From Planctomycetota bacterium (GTDB taxonomy: Bacteria > Planctomycetota > UBA1135 > JACQFD01), in NCBI GenBank assembly GCA_016792805.1, contig JAEUHX010000054.1, forward strand, positions 1-64,000: 64,000 bases of DNA, in the 5' to 3' direction. The translations under genes were made by a program, and so were the position numbers. Of this stretch, positions 49,627 to 58,317 are shown piece by piece (within the stretch, counting starts at the first letter, position 1; each line of letters starts with the position of its first letter). The notes below the pieces were generated by a model that worked only from the letters and a program-made list of their open reading frames with translations, was not told the origin of the DNA and searched no databases.

Positions 49627-50352
49627 TCACCGCGCCGTAAACGGCACGACATCCCACAAATCTCCATCCTCGCCGGGAGCCAGCAGCGTCTTTGACTCTC
49701 CGGGGCTGCCCGGCGCGATCGACGCGGCCGAGCTATCTGGAAGCGCTCGCGAGGCCGAGACGAGGCGCGCCGCAAAGGGCTGAGGACCGTGCTCAAGACC
49801 CGAGTAGCGATGGGCGAGGTTGCGGCTCTCGAGAACGCCTCCTCCCGGAAGCACGCGAAGCCTTCCCGCTGGGTCGAGTGCGAAGCAGGAGACCCCCGAC
49901 GTTCCGTAGATCTCTGGCCACGCATACAGAACGAAACCGTCCCGCGAGTCGAGGATGTCGGGGCCCGCGGGGTCGAGGATCAAGCCGCCTGTTTTCGTCG
50001 CAAAGTACATTCGAAACAGATAGCCGTGGCGCAGCAGGGCACGCCCCGAGTCACGCTGCTCGGCGTCTTCGAGTGCGAATCCCGACGCCATGAGCTCGCG
50101 GAAGGTGCCAAAGCGCGCCACGCCGCCCACGCCTGTCTCAAGACCTTTCTCCTTGAAGGCCACCTGGAAGTCGCGAATCGCCTTCAACGCTTCCACCGCG
50201 CTTTGGCCATTCGCCGCCAAGGTCATTCCGCGAAGAATCGGAACCGCAAGCCCCGCCAGCACGAGCACGATCGCAAGAGCGATGAGGATCTCGACAAACG
50301 AGAACGCTCGGGCTCTGCGACGCGGCGCGGGAGAGTGCGGAAGTGGACCCAT
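49627..50352 (-). CDS. Pseudopilin-like protein (type IV prepilin leader)
   Basis: 241 aa. Leader MGPLPHSPAPRRRARA is followed by FSFVEILIALAIVLVLAGLAVPIL: Glu at +5 of the mature protein and a hydrophobic N-terminal helix. The residue before the cleavage point is Ala rather than the usual Gly, which could lower PilD processing. The remaining domain (GVGGVARFGTFRELMASGF onward) ends EDGDLWDVVPFTAR. It is isolated, convergent with a HEAT lipoprotein gene and divergent from cca. Likely part of a secretion or pilus apparatus encoded elsewhere. Confidence 0.7.
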   Translation of the reverse strand: MGPLPHSPAPRRRARAFSFVEILIALAIVLVLAGLAVPILRGMTLAANGQSAVEALKAIRDFQVAFKEKGLETGVGGVARFGTFRELMASGFALEDAEQRDSGRALLRHGYLFRMYFATKTGGLILDPAGPDILDSRDGFVLYAWPEIYGTSGVSCFALDPAGRLRVLPGGGVLESRNLAHRYSGLEHGPQPFAARLVSASRALPDSSAASIAPGSPGESKTLLAPGEDGDLWDVVPFTAR

Positions 50353-50439
50353 CGGAGAGGCTGCGATGACAGCGATGATGGTGCGGCCTGGTGTGACCTT
50401 CAACGTTTCCGTCCACTGCCTTCGCCACCTCGCGACACG

Positions 50440-51810
50440 ATGCTGACCGAGCTTCTCGACCCCACCCCGTTTGTGGCCGAGCCCGTTGGCCGCGCTGCGG
50501 CGGCCATTGTGAGAACGCTTCGACAGGGCGGCTACGAGGCGTGGCTCGCCGGCGGCTGCGTTCGGGATGTGGTGCTCGGCACTCCTCCCAAGGATTTCGA
50601 TGTCGCGACGTCGGCCCATCCCGACCAGGTCTCGGCACTCTTCGAGAAAGTGATACCGACGGGGGCCCGATTCGGAACCGTCACCGTGCTTCTCGGTGGG
50701 CAGTCAGTCGAGGTGACCACGCTGCGCGAGGAGACGGCCTATTCGGACGGCAGGAGACCCGACCACATCCGCTTTGGCGCGTCGCTGGAGGAGGATGCCC
50801 GCAGGCGAGACTTTACTGTGAATGCACTTTTCGCCGACCCCGACTCAGGGCGAGTCCTTGATTATTGGGGTGGCCTCGCCGACCTGCGCAGCCGGCGGAT
50901 CCGCGCCGTGGGGGAGCCGGGCGAGCGATTCGATGAAGATGCACTTCGTCTGCTTCGCATGGTGCGCTTCGCGGTGCGGCTTGGGTCGTCCATTGACTTT
51001 GAGACGGAGCGTGCCGCGCGCGCGCGATGCGACCGCCTGCGGCTGCTCTCGGCGGAGCGCATTCGCGAGGAGCTGACAAAAATGCTCCTCGGCCCGAGGC
51101 CTGCGGATGCCGTCTCGCTCCTCGAGAAGCTCGGGTTCCTCGACGAAGTGCTTCCGGAGGTTGCGCAGACGCGCGGCGTGCCGCAGCCGCCGAAGTATCA
51201 CCCGGAAGGAGATGTGTATTTCCACACGGTGGACGTTCTCGATCGGCTTCGGCCAGTGAAGCTCGTGACTGCGCTGGCTGCTCTGTTTCACGACGTCGGG
51301 AAGACGCGATCGTTGACCGTCACGGACCGTATTCGATTTCACGGACACGAATATGTGAGCTGCGAGATGGCTGAGCCGAGGCTTCGTGGGCTCACTTTTT
51401 CGAATGCCATCATCGAGGATGTCCTTGACCTTGTCCGGGAACATATCCGCTTCGGCGGCTACCTGCAGTGGCGGCGCGCCACGCAACTGCGTTTTCTTGA
51501 GAAAGCGAATATTGAGGATCACTTGAGCTTGCACCGCGCCGACCGCGGCTCTGCGGGGGGCGACCTGGCGGTGGCGGAACTCGCCGAGCGGATGCTCGCG
51601 GAACGGGCAGCCGCACCGCCCCCCATGCGTACGCTTCTTTCCGGTGACGACCTCCAGCGGCTTGGCTATCGCCCTGGACCCCAATTCCGACACATGCTGG
51701 AGGCGCTGCGCGACGAGCAGCTGGAGGGAAGGGTCGCGACGACGGCCGATGCAGAGGCGTTCGTGCTTCGAGAATTCCCCCTCGAGTCACGGCCAGGGGA
51801 TGGCCGATAG
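50440..51810 (+). CDS. cca: CCA-adding / poly(A)-polymerase family nucleotidyltransferase
   Basis: 456 aa. Head domain: AWLAGGCVRDVVLGTPPKDFDVAT (GG, VRD and the DFD metal-binding pair near residues 35-56), RFGTVTVLL, and RRDFTVNALFADP. The tRNA-binding region and an HD domain with LFHDVGKTRS near residue 283 follow. Members add CCA to tRNA 3' ends or act as poly(A) polymerase; the tRNA here already encodes CCA, so a repair role or poly(A) activity is possible. The HD domain is usual in CCA enzymes of this type. Confidence 0.88.
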   Translation: MLTELLDPTPFVAEPVGRAAAAIVRTLRQGGYEAWLAGGCVRDVVLGTPPKDFDVATSAHPDQVSALFEKVIPTGARFGTVTVLLGGQSVEVTTLREETAYSDGRRPDHIRFGASLEEDARRRDFTVNALFADPDSGRVLDYWGGLADLRSRRIRAVGEPGERFDEDALRLLRMVRFAVRLGSSIDFETERAARARCDRLRLLSAERIREELTKMLLGPRPADAVSLLEKLGFLDEVLPEVAQTRGVPQPPKYHPEGDVYFHTVDVLDRLRPVKLVTALAALFHDVGKTRSLTVTDRIRFHGHEYVSCEMAEPRLRGLTFSNAIIEDVLDLVREHIRFGGYLQWRRATQLRFLEKANIEDHLSLHRADRGSAGGDLAVAELAERMLAERAAAPPPMRTLLSGDDLQRLGYRPGPQFRHMLEALRDEQLEGRVATTADAEAFVLREFPLESRPGDGR

Positions 51811-51840
51811 GCACGCCGGAGAACTGGGGGGTTCCTTGCC

Positions 51841-52251
51841 ATGGCGCTCGGCGACTCGTTCGATCACTTCCGTCGGAATCGCCACGCGGCGAAGCTGGAG
51901 GATTGCCTCCGGCAGCGCGTCGCGTCGACTCGCAATGAGCTGGTCAAGCACATCGCTGCCATGGAGGCGGCTGAGGAGGTTGAGAAGCGCGTGACCGAGC
52001 AGATGCGCGACTTCTTCCGGGACTCGACACGGCTCGCCGCACAGGTCCTCTCGGCGATCCACCAGCGGCGGGCCCAGGAGATCGAAGGGCGCCTTGAGAA
52101 GGAGATCCAGGGCTTCTTTGAGTCGACGCGCGTGGAAGCGCTGCGTGCCATTCAGGAGATCCGTACGGGAGCGCCCTCGGCCCAAGCTCAGCTCGACTCG
52201 CTCTTCGAAGTGCAAGTGCGTCGCATCGCCGACGCCGCCGCGCGAAGCTGA
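51841..52251 (+). CDS. Small coiled-coil protein of unknown function
   Basis: 136 aa from the ATG at 51841, in a CTTGCCATGG context 30 nt after cca, with a G-run a little upstream. It is almost entirely helical with high Arg/Glu content (EDCLRQRVASTRNELVKH, AAEEVEKRVTEQMRDFFRD, AQEIEGRLEKEIQGFFEST), suggesting a two-segment coiled coil. No membrane helix or cysteines. Family not recognised. A large hairpin at 52283-52325 follows. Confidence 0.55.
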   Translation: MALGDSFDHFRRNRHAAKLEDCLRQRVASTRNELVKHIAAMEAAEEVEKRVTEQMRDFFRDSTRLAAQVLSAIHQRRAQEIEGRLEKEIQGFFESTRVEALRAIQEIRTGAPSAQAQLDSLFEVQVRRIADAAARS

Positions 52252-52282
52252 CCTCTCGCGAGCGGCAGCGCGTGGCCGGCGC

Positions 52283-52325
52283 GCGCAGAATCCGACTGGC
52301 GCGAAGCGCCGGTCGGATCCTGCGC
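52283..52325 (+). terminator. 20-bp hairpin downstream of the coiled-coil gene
   Basis: GCGCAGAATCCGACTGGCGC - GAA - GCGCCGGTCGGATCCTGCGC: 20-nt arms around a 3-nt loop, with one mismatch and one G-U pair. No T-run follows, so it may be an RNA-stabilising or Rho-dependent end, or another member of the intergenic hairpin class. Confidence 0.5.
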
Positions 52326-52407
52326 AGCCGATGGGCCGCCGAGCATCGGGAGGCCATGACAGGAGTCCTCGCGCGCGCTTTGCGGAGCACTTTTGAGAAG
52401 TCCTCCA

Positions 52408-52453
52408 CGCGCCGACCCCACTTGTCGGAGTTCCGAGCGCGCCGACCCCACTT
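52408..52453 (+). repeat. Two exact copies of dispersed 16-mer CGCGCCGACCCCACTT
   Basis: Copies at 52408-52423 and 52438-52453, 30 bp apart, in the 244-bp gap between the coiled-coil gene and ubiA, which contains no other gene. Confidence 0.7.
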
Positions 52454-52495
52454 ATCCAGATCCGCGCTGAAGGCCGAGCGCCAGTTTGGGTACCT

Positions 52496-53407
52496 CTACG
52501 TCGGTGGAATCCAGCGGGCGAGCCATCGCGCTGCCAGGTAGCCGGCCCCGAGCGCGGCTGCGATCGCCGACGCTCCGGCGCTCGCGGCCACGCAAGCTTG
52601 AAACACCAGCGTCCCGCGAAGGCCAGCGCCCACGAGCTGGCCGATCCGCTCCGGTGTCCAGGGACGCGGGGGCCCGAGAATCACCGAGAGCGGTTCCAGA
52701 AGTACACACCACAAAAGCGTCGACGCCGAAGAGCCCGTATCGCGAAGCAGCGCTGCCGCGCCTGCCGCGAGCGCCGACAGGCAGAGTGCGGCCGCAACCC
52801 AAGCACGGCCGCGGCTCCAGGGACGATCCTCCGCCAAGGCAAAGACGGAGATCCCCGCCACGTACGCTCCGTAGGCGGCGGCAACGAGCGTAGGTCCTGC
52901 AGCAAGCGGCCAGGGAAGCTCGAATAGAGACGGCTGTGCCTTCGCGACCGAGAGTCCAAGAGTGAAGTTCAAGGCTCGGGCGAGACCGAGCAGCATGGGG
53001 CCGATCCACGAACCGCGCGGCGCCGCGAGATCATACAGAACAACCACCGACGCGAGAGCGGAGACGATTGCCACATTTTCTGCGATCGCGGAAGCTGCCA
53101 GTGAAAGCAACAAAAGCGCCACTCCCGTAACAAGCGCCTCGCCCGCAGAAACGGCACCGGAGGGAATCGGCCGGCTCGGCCGCGTGGCGCGATCCTCCGC
53201 GCGATCGGCCCAATCGTTCAGAGCCATGCCGGCGTGATACACGGCCGCTGACGCCGCAAGCGACCAGCCGAGTCGGGGGAGCTCGAGCGGCGCTCCTCCT
53301 GCGCAAGCGCTGGAGAGTGCGGCGCCTGCCGCGACGTCGCCCAGGGGCGACGGGAAGTTTGAGAAGCGCAGGAGCCGCAGGCGCGCGAGAAGGCCGGACG
53401 CGGGCAT
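52496..53407 (-). CDS. UbiA-family prenyltransferase
   Basis: 303 aa, about eight hydrophobic helices. The first aspartate motif is AGMALNDWADRAEDRATRPSRPIPSG near residue 55-78 (N-D-x2-D-x3-D), followed by the second D-bearing region ALAEDRPWSRGR. The family moves isoprenoid chains to aromatic or other acceptors; the RPIPSG pattern is shared with EboC-like members and with (geranylgeranyl)glyceryl or heme/menaquinone enzymes, so no gene symbol is given. The start is the ATG at 53407, 14 nt from the rseP stop, so it is probably the last gene of a dxr-rseP-ubiA operon. Confidence 0.85.
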   Translation of the reverse strand: MPASGLLARLRLLRFSNFPSPLGDVAAGAALSSACAGGAPLELPRLGWSLAASAAVYHAGMALNDWADRAEDRATRPSRPIPSGAVSAGEALVTGVALLLLSLAASAIAENVAIVSALASVVVLYDLAAPRGSWIGPMLLGLARALNFTLGLSVAKAQPSLFELPWPLAAGPTLVAAAYGAYVAGISVFALAEDRPWSRGRAWVAAALCLSALAAGAAALLRDTGSSASTLLWCVLLEPLSVILGPPRPWTPERIGQLVGAGLRGTLVFQACVAASAGASAIAAALGAGYLAARWLARWIPPT

Positions 53408-53421
53408 GGGCCGAGTCTGCG

Positions 53422-55326
53422 CTATGAGAAGAGGCCGAACACGTTTCGGATGTCGTGGAACGTCACCCAAAGCATCAAAGCGACGAGCAAGAAAAGCCCA
53501 ATCGTCTGCGAGGTGCCGAGCACTCGCTCGCTCACCGGCGAGCCCTTGATCGCTTCGAGGATCACAAAAAACAAGTTGCCTCCGTCGAGCATCGGAACAG
53601 GGAGCAAATTGAGAATTGCGAGGTTGATGGAGAGCGTCGCAAGCAGAAGCAAGAAATACACAAAACCAGCTTGTGCGCTCTGAATCGTCACGGCGGCAAT
53701 CGAGATGGGGCCTCCCACCGTCTTGCGGGCGGCAATCTCCCCGAGAACGAGCTTCTTCAAGATGACAAGAATCTGTTTCGTGAGCTTCAATGAAGAGGCG
53801 AACCCGAGGCTCACCGCTTCGATGGGCCCGGTCGCACGGACGAGCGACCGGTCTTGAACGGGGTGGAACCCGAGGCTCAGGCTCACCGGGCGCATTTGTG
53901 GACGAATCTCCACAGTGTGGCGCTCCGTGCCGGCGGCCCGTTCCCGCTCGACCGTGATCTGGATCGGAGCACCGGCGCTGCTCGCCACGGTGGATTCAAA
54001 CTCCGACCAGTCATGGATTTCACGGTCGTTGACCTGCACGACGCGATCGCCGCTCTGAACGCCGCCCCGATCGGCGGGGGAGCCCCTGGGAACGCCAAGC
54101 CGAGCAAGGGAATCGGGAGCGTCGAGAGCAATCGCATCCACGATCGATGCTGCCTCTCCGGGGCGTGCGACCACCGTCGCCGTCCGCCAGGCCCCTTCGC
54201 GCACGATCGAGAGAAGAGCCACCCCATCTCGCGACAGCGTTTCCAGCAGCTGGCTGGGACTCGCCGCCGGCGCTCCGCCGATCTCCACAATACGGTCGCC
54301 AGGGCGCAGCTCTGCGGCGGCCAGGGCCGGATGTTCTCGCACGCCGATGACGGTCGTCCGCGCGCGGAACACTCCGACCCGCGGCCGCTCCGGGGCCTCA
54401 GCGGGCTTGCCGAGGGGAAGGCTCTTGAGCGCGGAGAGCGCTGCCAGCTCTTCAGGGGAGCGCTGCGGACTGGATGGGCCGGGCACAAATCGAACGGAGA
54501 GCGGCGCGTCGAGCGGAAGCCACTTTTCCAGTATCCGATCCTGCCACCGCGGTTCCGCCGCGCGGCCATCGATCTCGACGAGGAGGTCGCCGCTCCGAAG
54601 CCCCGATTTGTATGCTTGAGTCTCCGGGTCGACTTCCACTTCAAAGCACAATCGCGCGGCCCCGTCGACCTGCGCGGGCACGAGCTTGGCTCCCTGTTCG
54701 ATGCCGAGCCTCGGCTTCGGATCCGACGCCGAGGCCTCTGACGCGATCTCCAGTGTCCGTTGCGTCCTCTGTGCGGGATTCCCCGCGACCGGCTCATCGA
54801 TCGTGAGACGAATCGGTGAAGCGGCAACCGCCACCTCCATATTGAGTTCGTCGAAGGAACGAATGGGAACGCCATTCACCGACTGAATGACAGTTCCGGG
54901 CTTGAGCCCTGCCTGCCACGCCGGACTGCCGGGAATCGTGGATCCGACGACGGGCCGCGTGATCGGCAAGCCCATGGCGTAGACCACGGGGAAGAGTGCC
55001 AGTGCGAGAAGTGCATTCATCAGCACTCCTGCGCTGTAAACAAAGATCCGCTGCAACGGCGGCTTCGTCGCGAGTGATCCCTCGCATGGCTCATCTTCGG
55101 CCCCGATGTCCCCGACCATTCTTACATATCCACCGACGGGCACCCAAGAGATTCTGTAATCACACCCGTTTCGCTCGAAGCCCCAGAGCCGGGGCCCGAA
55201 TCCCAGAGAGAAAACGAGCACTTCCACGCGGCAAAGCCGCGCCGCGACGAAGTGGCCGAGTTCGTGAAGAAACACGAGGAGGCCGACGCCGAGAATGCCC
55301 TGGAGGACCGAGAGGAATGTGTCCAA
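53422..55326 (-). CDS. rseP: Site-2 membrane metalloprotease RseP with four PDZ-like domains
   Basis: 634 aa, longer than the ~450 of E. coli RseP. Start is TTG 55326. Zinc site HELGH at residues 21-25 in the first helix, completed by NLLPVPMLDGG near 575. Between them are four PDZ-like segments with the SGL/AGL-x-xGD pattern: AWQAGLKPGTVIQSVNG (about 132), AYKSGLRSGDLLVEIDG (about 235), AELRPGDRIVEIGG (about 338) and ADRGGVQSGDRVVQVND (about 416). The enzyme cleaves membrane-spanning anti-sigma factors and signal remnants. The extra PDZ pair may add regulation. It follows dxr by 42 nt. Confidence 0.9.
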   Translation of the reverse strand: MDTFLSVLQGILGVGLLVFLHELGHFVAARLCRVEVLVFSLGFGPRLWGFERNGCDYRISWVPVGGYVRMVGDIGAEDEPCEGSLATKPPLQRIFVYSAGVLMNALLALALFPVVYAMGLPITRPVVGSTIPGSPAWQAGLKPGTVIQSVNGVPIRSFDELNMEVAVAASPIRLTIDEPVAGNPAQRTQRTLEIASEASASDPKPRLGIEQGAKLVPAQVDGAARLCFEVEVDPETQAYKSGLRSGDLLVEIDGRAAEPRWQDRILEKWLPLDAPLSVRFVPGPSSPQRSPEELAALSALKSLPLGKPAEAPERPRVGVFRARTTVIGVREHPALAAAELRPGDRIVEIGGAPAASPSQLLETLSRDGVALLSIVREGAWRTATVVARPGEAASIVDAIALDAPDSLARLGVPRGSPADRGGVQSGDRVVQVNDREIHDWSEFESTVASSAGAPIQITVERERAAGTERHTVEIRPQMRPVSLSLGFHPVQDRSLVRATGPIEAVSLGFASSLKLTKQILVILKKLVLGEIAARKTVGGPISIAAVTIQSAQAGFVYFLLLLATLSINLAILNLLPVPMLDGGNLFFVILEAIKGSPVSERVLGTSQTIGLFLLVALMLWVTFHDIRNVFGLFS

Positions 55327-55368
55327 GCGAAAGCGATTTCGGCGAGGTAGGGATGGAATCTGAGCCCG

Positions 55369-56523
55369 CTAAAGCGAGCAGGCAGAGAGCGCACCGTGGA
55401 CAAAGGCTCGGGCCGCCGCATCGGCATCGAGGATCGCCTGGAGGCTCGAGGCCGCCCGGACCGGTACGGCCGAGAGCGCCTGCGCGCAAAGAGCTGCAAT
55501 CTGTGGAAAAGGGATCTCTCCCTGGAGAAAGCGGCGGGTCGCAACTTCATCGGCCGCATTGAGGACCGCTCCCGACGTGCCCCCAAGTTCGACGCATCGG
55601 CGCCCGAGAGCGAGGCAGGGGAACCGCTGCGGCTCCGGCTCGCTGAAAGTGAGATTCGAGAACTTCTCAAGATCGAACGGCTCGAACGCCATGGGTGCGC
55701 GTTCGGGATGGTGGAGTGCCACTTGCACCGGCACACACATATCCGGCACGCCGAGCTGCGCCATCATGCTGCCGTCCTCGAACTCAACCATCGAATGAAC
55801 GACCGACTGGCGATGAATTAATACTCGAATTTGTTCACTTTGCAATTGAAACAGATGATGGGCCTCAACGATCTCGAAGGCTTTGTTCATCATCGTGGCG
55901 GAGCCGATCGTGATGCGCTCACCCATCGACCAATTGGGGTGCTTCAGCGCTTCGGCTCGCGTGATCGAAGGGAACGTCTCAAGCGGGCGGTCGCGGAATG
56001 GGCCGCCCGACGCGGTCAGGTAGATTCTTCGAATCGCGGCCTTCGGCTCGAATCGTACACATTGGAAAATTGCGGAGTGCTCCGAGTCGACCGGCAAGAG
56101 CGTTGCCCCGCGCCGCTGCGCGAGAGGCATGAGCAGCTCTCCAGCGATCACAAGCGACTCTTTGTTGGCCAACGCCAAAGGAAGTCCGCGCTCTAGGGCA
56201 GCAACGGAGGCTGGCAGACCCGCGGCGCCGGTCACGGCGTGCACGATCAGGTCGCAATCGACGGTTCGCACCAGCGCCTCGAGAGCTCCCGGCCCCGCCA
56301 GCACGCGACGCGATCCGCGAGTAGTAGCGAGGGATCGCGCGGCCTCGTCATCGGCCAGCGCAACCACCGGCACGTCGAACGATTCCGCTTGTGCCCAGAG
56401 GCGCGCAGCGTTCTTTCCGGCGGCGAGCCCGACGACTTGAAATCGGGATCGCTGCTGGTCCACGAGGGAGAGCGCCGTTTCGCCAACGCTCCCGGTGGAG
56501 CCGAGGATCAGGAGGCGTTTCAT
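55369..56523 (-). CDS. dxr: 1-deoxy-D-xylulose-5-phosphate reductoisomerase
   Basis: 384 aa from the ATG at 56523. NADPH-binding KRLLILGSTGSVGETALSL, ALANKESLVIAGE, the catalytic-metal region VDSEHSAIFQC, LTASGGPFRDRP, GERITIGSATMMNKAFEIVEAHHLF and the C-terminal helical domain with AADEVATRRFL. It makes methylerythritol 4-phosphate in the MEP isoprenoid pathway. First gene of the likely dxr-rseP-ubiA operon, as is common. Confidence 0.97.
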   Translation of the reverse strand: MKRLLILGSTGSVGETALSLVDQQRSRFQVVGLAAGKNAARLWAQAESFDVPVVALADDEAARSLATTRGSRRVLAGPGALEALVRTVDCDLIVHAVTGAAGLPASVAALERGLPLALANKESLVIAGELLMPLAQRRGATLLPVDSEHSAIFQCVRFEPKAAIRRIYLTASGGPFRDRPLETFPSITRAEALKHPNWSMGERITIGSATMMNKAFEIVEAHHLFQLQSEQIRVLIHRQSVVHSMVEFEDGSMMAQLGVPDMCVPVQVALHHPERAPMAFEPFDLEKFSNLTFSEPEPQRFPCLALGRRCVELGGTSGAVLNAADEVATRRFLQGEIPFPQIAALCAQALSAVPVRAASSLQAILDADAAARAFVHGALSACSL

Positions 56524-56540
56524 CGGAGGGTGGGAGCGCG

Positions 56541-56546
56541 ACGATA
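56541..56546 (-). promoter_or_regulatory. Possible -10 element of dxr
   Basis: TATCGT on the minus strand, 17 nt before the ATG, within the 11-mer CGCGACGATAG (plus-strand reading, 56537-56547) identical to that before the Fur-family gene. Confidence 0.3.
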
Positions 56547-56609
56547 GGCCCCCGCAGCACGGGAAGGAAGGGCGGCGGCCGGGGGGTGATACGAGGTGAC
56601 GCAGCCATA

Positions 56610-57152
56610 ATGCCCCACGTGTGGGAATCCCAAGCACGCTTCTGTCCACTCTGCGGCGCCCGCCTCGGGCCGGCGCTCGTCGAGGGGAGGGAGCGTGCCG
56701 TGTGCCGTTCGTGCGGATTCGTTCTGTATCAAAACCCGGCGTCGGCGTCGTGCGCCGTCATCGTCCGCAGCCGCGAAGTCTGCCTCGTGAAGCGAAGCAT
56801 TGAGCCATTCCGCGGCCACTGGACTTTTCCCGCAGGATATCAAGAATACTCGGAAACGGCGCAGGAGGCGGCGATCCGCGAAGCGCGGGAGGAGTGCGGC
56901 CTCGACATCGAGATTCTGAGCCTGATCGACGTGCTCTACACCCGTGACGACGCGCGCAAGCGAGCCAACCTCACGGTGTATCTGGCACGGCCGATCGGCG
57001 GCGTGCTGGCGGCTGGAGACGACGCACTCGACGCTGCGTTCTTCCCGCTTGAGGAGCTGCCGGCGGAGATCGGTTTCGCGAATAATCGTTGGATTCTCGC
57101 GGAGCTTCGCCGACGCTGCGGCCCGGGCCAACGGCTCGAAGACCTTCGATGA
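56610..57152 (+). CDS. Nudix hydrolase with N-terminal zinc ribbon
   Basis: 180 aa. Cys12-Cys15 and Cys32-Cys35 form a CxxC...CxxC zinc ribbon (FCPLCGARL, CRSCGFVLY). The Nudix box spans about residues 76-98 (GYQEYSE, then REAREECGLDI), with the catalytic glutamates intact. The N-terminal ribbon is found in NudC-type NADH pyrophosphatases and in ADP-ribose/diphosphate hydrolases; the exact substrate is not clear. The ATG at 56610 is chosen over a longer frame that runs through the divergent dxr 5' region. Coupled by ATGA to purM. Confidence 0.88.
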   Translation: MPHVWESQARFCPLCGARLGPALVEGRERAVCRSCGFVLYQNPASASCAVIVRSREVCLVKRSIEPFRGHWTFPAGYQEYSETAQEAAIREAREECGLDIEILSLIDVLYTRDDARKRANLTVYLARPIGGVLAAGDDALDAAFFPLEELPAEIGFANNRWILAELRRRCGPGQRLEDLR

Positions 57153-58234
57153 CGCAGACACCCTCCAAGCCGGTCGGCGGGGCGCCCGCCGCGGGCGCGC
57201 CCATGACCTATAAGCAGGCGGGCGTGGACATCGACGCCAAGTACGCCGCGGTCAAAGGCTCCATCCCTGCCATTCAGTCGACGCATACGGCCGGAGTGCT
57301 GACGGGGATCGGCAACTTCGGCTCACTCTTCCGACTGAATGCGATGGGGAAATTCCAGGACCCCGTCCTCGTTGGCTCCACCGACGGCGTCGGTACGAAG
57401 CTGTCGGTCGCGGTCAAGGCCGGTCGGCATGACACCGTCGGGCAGTGCCTCGTGAACCACTGCGTGAACGACATCCTCGTCATGGGCGCAAAGCCACTTT
57501 TCTTCCTCGATTACATCTCCGTCGGGAAGATGGATCGGGAACTCGTGCGCCAGCTTGTGGAGGGTATGTCGAAGGCCTGTCGCGAGACCGGATGTGCGCT
57601 GGTCGGCGGGGAGACCGCGGAGATGCCCGATCTGTATCAACCGGGCGACTATGACCTCGCCGGATTCATCGTAGGCGTCGTGGAGCGGAACTCCGTGCTG
57701 GACGGAACTCAGATTCGGCCGGGCGATCGATGCCTCGGGCTGCGCTCCTCGGGGCTCCACACGAACGGATACACCTTGGCGCGCCGGGTTCTCTTCGATG
57801 TCCTCGGCCTGAAGATCGACGATCGGCCGAAGGAACTCGGCGGCACGACGGTCGGAGAGGCGCTCCTCGCCGTGCACCGCCCGTACCTCCGGATTTTGGA
57901 GCCGCTTCTCGAGGCGCGACTCATTCGCGGACTCTCGCACATCACCGGCGGCGGCTTCCGAGACAACATTCCGCGCGTCCTTCCAGAGGGCTGCTCCGTG
58001 CGCCTGCGCCGGTCGAGCTGGACGCCTCCGCCGCTGTTCCAGCTCCTCGTGGAGCGCGGCAATGTTCCCGGCGACGACGCATACCGAGCCCTCAACATGG
58101 GGATCGGGATGGTGGTGATCGTTCGTCCAGAAGACGAAGCGGCGGCTCGACGACTGCTCGCGGAGCGGGGTGAGGAGGTCATCGAGCTCGGCGAAGTGGT
58201 GACAGGCAACCGGGAAGTCCTATGGAGCACGTAG
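57149..58234 (+). CDS. purM: Phosphoribosylformylglycinamidine cyclo-ligase
   Basis: 361 aa. AIR-synthase motifs: MTYKQAGVDIDAKYAAV, GVLTGIGNFGSLFRL, VGSTDGVGTKL, NHCVNDILVMGAKPLFFLDY, ALVGGETAEMP and SHITGGGFRDNIPRVLP. It closes the imidazole ring of AIR in purine synthesis. The ATG at 57149 overlaps the Nudix stop. The N-terminal ~16 residues before MTYKQ are Pro/Ala-rich and unusual. It is not a SelD: the N-terminal Cys/Sec motif of selenophosphate synthetase is lacking. Confidence 0.95.
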   Translation: MTQTPSKPVGGAPAAGAPMTYKQAGVDIDAKYAAVKGSIPAIQSTHTAGVLTGIGNFGSLFRLNAMGKFQDPVLVGSTDGVGTKLSVAVKAGRHDTVGQCLVNHCVNDILVMGAKPLFFLDYISVGKMDRELVRQLVEGMSKACRETGCALVGGETAEMPDLYQPGDYDLAGFIVGVVERNSVLDGTQIRPGDRCLGLRSSGLHTNGYTLARRVLFDVLGLKIDDRPKELGGTTVGEALLAVHRPYLRILEPLLEARLIRGLSHITGGGFRDNIPRVLPEGCSVRLRRSSWTPPPLFQLLVERGNVPGDDAYRALNMGIGMVVIVRPEDEAAARRLLAERGEEVIELGEVVTGNREVLWST

Positions 58235-58317
58235 ACCCGTCGACCTCTTCGCATCCGGTTCCTATTCGAGTTCAATTCGCATCCGTCCGCCCTCATTCGG
58301 AACCCATTGTTGCCGCC

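Noticed and set aside
57149..58234. SelD (selenophosphate synthetase) as support for selenocysteine use
   Set aside because: The gene is a standard PurM with the YKQAGVDID and DGVGTKL motifs; it does not have SelD's N-terminal Cys/Sec region.
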